Shown piece by piece: positions 39,222 through 41,284 of a stretch of DNA of 41,284 nt (positions are counted from its first letter, which is position 1; each line of letters opens with the position of its first letter). Both the position numbers and the translations under genes were made by a program. Under the pieces are notes generated by a model. That model made no database searches and was not told where the DNA came from. It saw only the letters and a list, made by a program, of their open reading frames with translations. This DNA comes from an uncultured Clostridia bacterium (GTDB lineage Bacteria; Bacillota; Clostridia; Oscillospirales; Ruminococcaceae), in the NCBI GenBank assembly GCA_946617595.1, contig CAMOKN010000172.1:1-41284 (forward strand). The letters run 5' to 3'.

Positions 39222-41284
39222 ATGAAAAAATTAATGCAATATCTCACAAACATACACACAGACATTGCTCACAGATCGTTACGTCATTCTGAACAGAAAC
39301 TGTCTGACCTGCGCCGGAAAACCTCCGTCATTTCTGTACGATCCGATGAGATCTCTGACCATGCGGTATCCGCACGCTCTTTTCACGGCATATCATTTAT
39401 CAGAAAAGCATTGGCTATGCTATGTACGGCAGCGATCATATTCAGCTCACTGAGCGTTTCTGCTGCTGCCGGTTATGAATACAATGATTCGACGAACGCC
39501 ATATCAGACGAATCATATTCAGAAACCGGGTATTATATTGCACGGTCCGGCGGAAGTCCGCGCACAGCATCTTCTCCGATACTCTACACAAAAGACCAGC
39601 AGCTCGTGTATGACCGAATAATCGCAATGAAGAGCGAATATCCGGAAGGAAGATCGTGGACTAATGACGATACATACGTATGGAAAAACATCTACTATGC
39701 AGAAGGGTACAGCTATCCGTACAGCGGCTACACAGGTGGCGGCTGCGTGGCTTTCGCTATGATAATGAGCGATGCCGCGTTCGGTGATGCTCCTGCTTAT
39801 CAGCATAAGACGATCAACTATGACGATCTGCGTGTAGGAGATATCGTGAGGGTAAACAATAACTCCCACTCGATCATACTGCTTGAAAAGAACAATGACG
39901 GAGTTGTTATCGCTGAGGGAAACTACGGAAAATCCGTGCACTGGGGAAGAACGGTCGCAAGAAGTGTGATAGAAGCCGGTGATTATTACATAACACGATA
40001 CGGGACCGATGAGCCGGAAAAGACTCCGAAAACCGTTGATTTTACATACCCGACCAAAAGGACTTATACTGTAGGAGAAGAGCTTGACCTGACCGGCGGA
40101 AAGCTGAAGATCACATATACTGATAATTCGCAGGAAACTATCAACATTACATCTGATATGATCACCGGTTACAACAAGAACTCTCCGGGCGAGCAGACAG
40201 TATATGTTGAATATCAGGGATTTACCGGTTCTTTCAAGGTCACTGTTGAACAGGCAAAATGCTCTGTACGGCTTATCTCAGGCATCGGAGGATACATAAA
40301 TACGTTTTTAGGAGGTATCCCGTCCACCACCGAACCATACCTTACAAAGCAGGACACAACAGTAAAATATCCTGTAGGAACAACAAAACAGTTTGAAATA
40401 AAAACATATACCGGATATGAATTGGCAAAGCTGACTGTTGACGGCATAGAAACACAGACTGCCGATTATAATTATAATAATACGATCCTGAAAGTTGTAA
40501 CACTCGAAAATATCCGGACCGACCACACGATAGAAGCAGCGTTCAACAAAATACCGGTGCTGACATCAATAGCAGTCAGTGAGCTTCCTGCAAAAACCGT
40601 TTACATTTCAGGAGAAGCACTCGACCCCACCGGCGGAAAGATCAGACTTATCTACGATGACAAGTCAACAAAGACAGTGGAAATGACATCGGCAATGCTG
40701 AGCGGATTTGAAACCGATAAAACGGGCAAGCAGAAGATCACAGTCACCTACGAAGGCAAGACTGCAACATTTGAAGTAACCGTAAATCCCGACCCCGCGA
40801 ATATGCCGGTAGTTGTGAACGGCATCGGCTATGACACACTTTCTGCCGCCCTCGCTGCAAATAAGACCGGCGATCTTGACATCACAATAAACAAAAACAT
40901 CACCGAAGCAAAGGCAATAACGATCCCGAAAACAAACACTTCGGCAAAAATAACCACCGCCAAGGGCGTTACACTTACTCTCGGCACTCCCACGATCACC
41001 GCAAACTGCGATCTTGTTCTTGATGCGGCTGTCGCTCCTGCAAAAGCAAACGCAAAAACTCTGACTATCAAATCCGCAGCTGACAAAACAGTCACGATCA
41101 ACCGCATTGACACATCGCTTCCGCTCACGCTTTCGGGAACAAAAACAACTGATTTTATTCTCAAAACAAATTCTGCTTTGAATGTTCTCTCGGCAGCTAC
41201 TGTAAATGTTGAGATCGCTTCCGGTACAACTGTGGTACTTAATGCCGGAAAACTCACACCCACAACTCTCTCCGGTGCCGGAAA
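39222..41284 (+). CDS. Secreted CHAP/NlpC-P60-like cysteine-peptidase-type protein with Ig-like (Big_3-like) and repetitive beta domains; 3' truncated by the window
   Basis: ATG at 39222 (RBS AGGAG) opens a frame with no stop to the window end. It contains signal segment ALAMLCTAAIIFSSLSVSAAA, GGGCVAFAMIMSDAAFGD...DDLRVGDIVRVNNNSHSIILLEKNNDGVVIAEGNYGKSVHWGR, and two TYTVGEELDLTGGKLKITYTDNS-type repeats. Not in the ORF track. Confidence 0.88.
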   Translation, partial: MKKLMQYLTNIHTDIAHRSLRHSEQKLSDLRRKTSVISVRSDEISDHAVSARSFHGISFIRKALAMLCTAAIIFSSLSVSAAAGYEYNDSTNAISDESYSETGYYIARSGGSPRTASSPILYTKDQQLVYDRIIAMKSEYPEGRSWTNDDTYVWKNIYYAEGYSYPYSGYTGGGCVAFAMIMSDAAFGDAPAYQHKTINYDDLRVGDIVRVNNNSHSIILLEKNNDGVVIAEGNYGKSVHWGRTVARSVIEAGDYYITRYGTDEPEKTPKTVDFTYPTKRTYTVGEELDLTGGKLKITYTDNSQETINITSDMITGYNKNSPGEQTVYVEYQGFTGSFKVTVEQAKCSVRLISGIGGYINTFLGGIPSTTEPYLTKQDTTVKYPVGTTKQFEIKTYTGYELAKLTVDGIETQTADYNYNNTILKVVTLENIRTDHTIEAAFNKIPVLTSIAVSELPAKTVYISGEALDPTGGKIRLIYDDKSTKTVEMTSAMLSGFETDKTGKQKITVTYEGKTATFEVTVNPDPANMPVVVNGIGYDTLSAALAANKTGDLDITINKNITEAKAITIPKTNTSAKITTAKGVTLTLGTPTITANCDLVLDAAVAPAKANAKTLTIKSAADKTVTINRIDTSLPLTLSGTKTTDFILKTNSALNVLSAATVNVEIASGTTVVLNAGKLTPTTLSGAG

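Noticed and set aside
39519-39941. 140-aa minus-strand ORF
   Set aside because: Antisense to the CHAP-like domain of the plus-strand gene that the track omitted.
1-41284. CRISPR arrays, tRNA, rRNA, transposase or prophage genes
   Set aside because: No regularly spaced repeat array, recognisable RNA gene or recombinase/transposase motif was seen by eye; a tRNAscan/Infernal run would be needed to exclude small RNA genes.

Overview
The window looks like a chromosomal segment from a Gram-positive anaerobe of Ruminococcus/Oscillospiraceae type (inferred from codon usage and gene families). It is dominated by a regulated arabinan/L-arabinose utilisation locus. On the minus strand (9.3 to 0.6 kb) a probable operon encodes GH127, GH51, AraA, AraB, AraD and a terminal GGDEF diguanylate cyclase. 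On the plus strand (10.5 to 29.6 kb) a probable ~19 kb operon follows an AraC-family regulator. It encodes a GH43 lipoprotein, a small membrane protein, an unusual ~989-aa solute-binding protein with no lipobox, two permeases, an NHL/TPR/Yip1-like membrane protein, a membrane-anchored DUF5696-like protein, two more permeases, a conventional SBP lipoprotein, a LamG-like lipoprotein, a cytoplasmic GH43, an MsmX-type ATPase and an orphan RelB/DinJ-like antitoxin. Next come an AraR-type GntR/LacI repressor (-), a modular GH51 lipoprotein (+), a cytoplasmic GH26-like enzyme (+), a chemoreceptor co-transcribed with a LysR regulator (-), a divergent paralogous LysR (+), and a secreted CHAP/NlpC-like plus Ig-like protein that runs off the right edge. 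That last gene is absent from the supplied ORF track. The main candidate for an under-described system is the extended importer at 12.1-23.7 kb. Regulatory signals read directly from the sequence include a 21-bp-phased direct repeat abutting the GH43 operon promoter, a 32-bp-phased AraR-like operator pair, several consensus promoters, and hairpins between genes.
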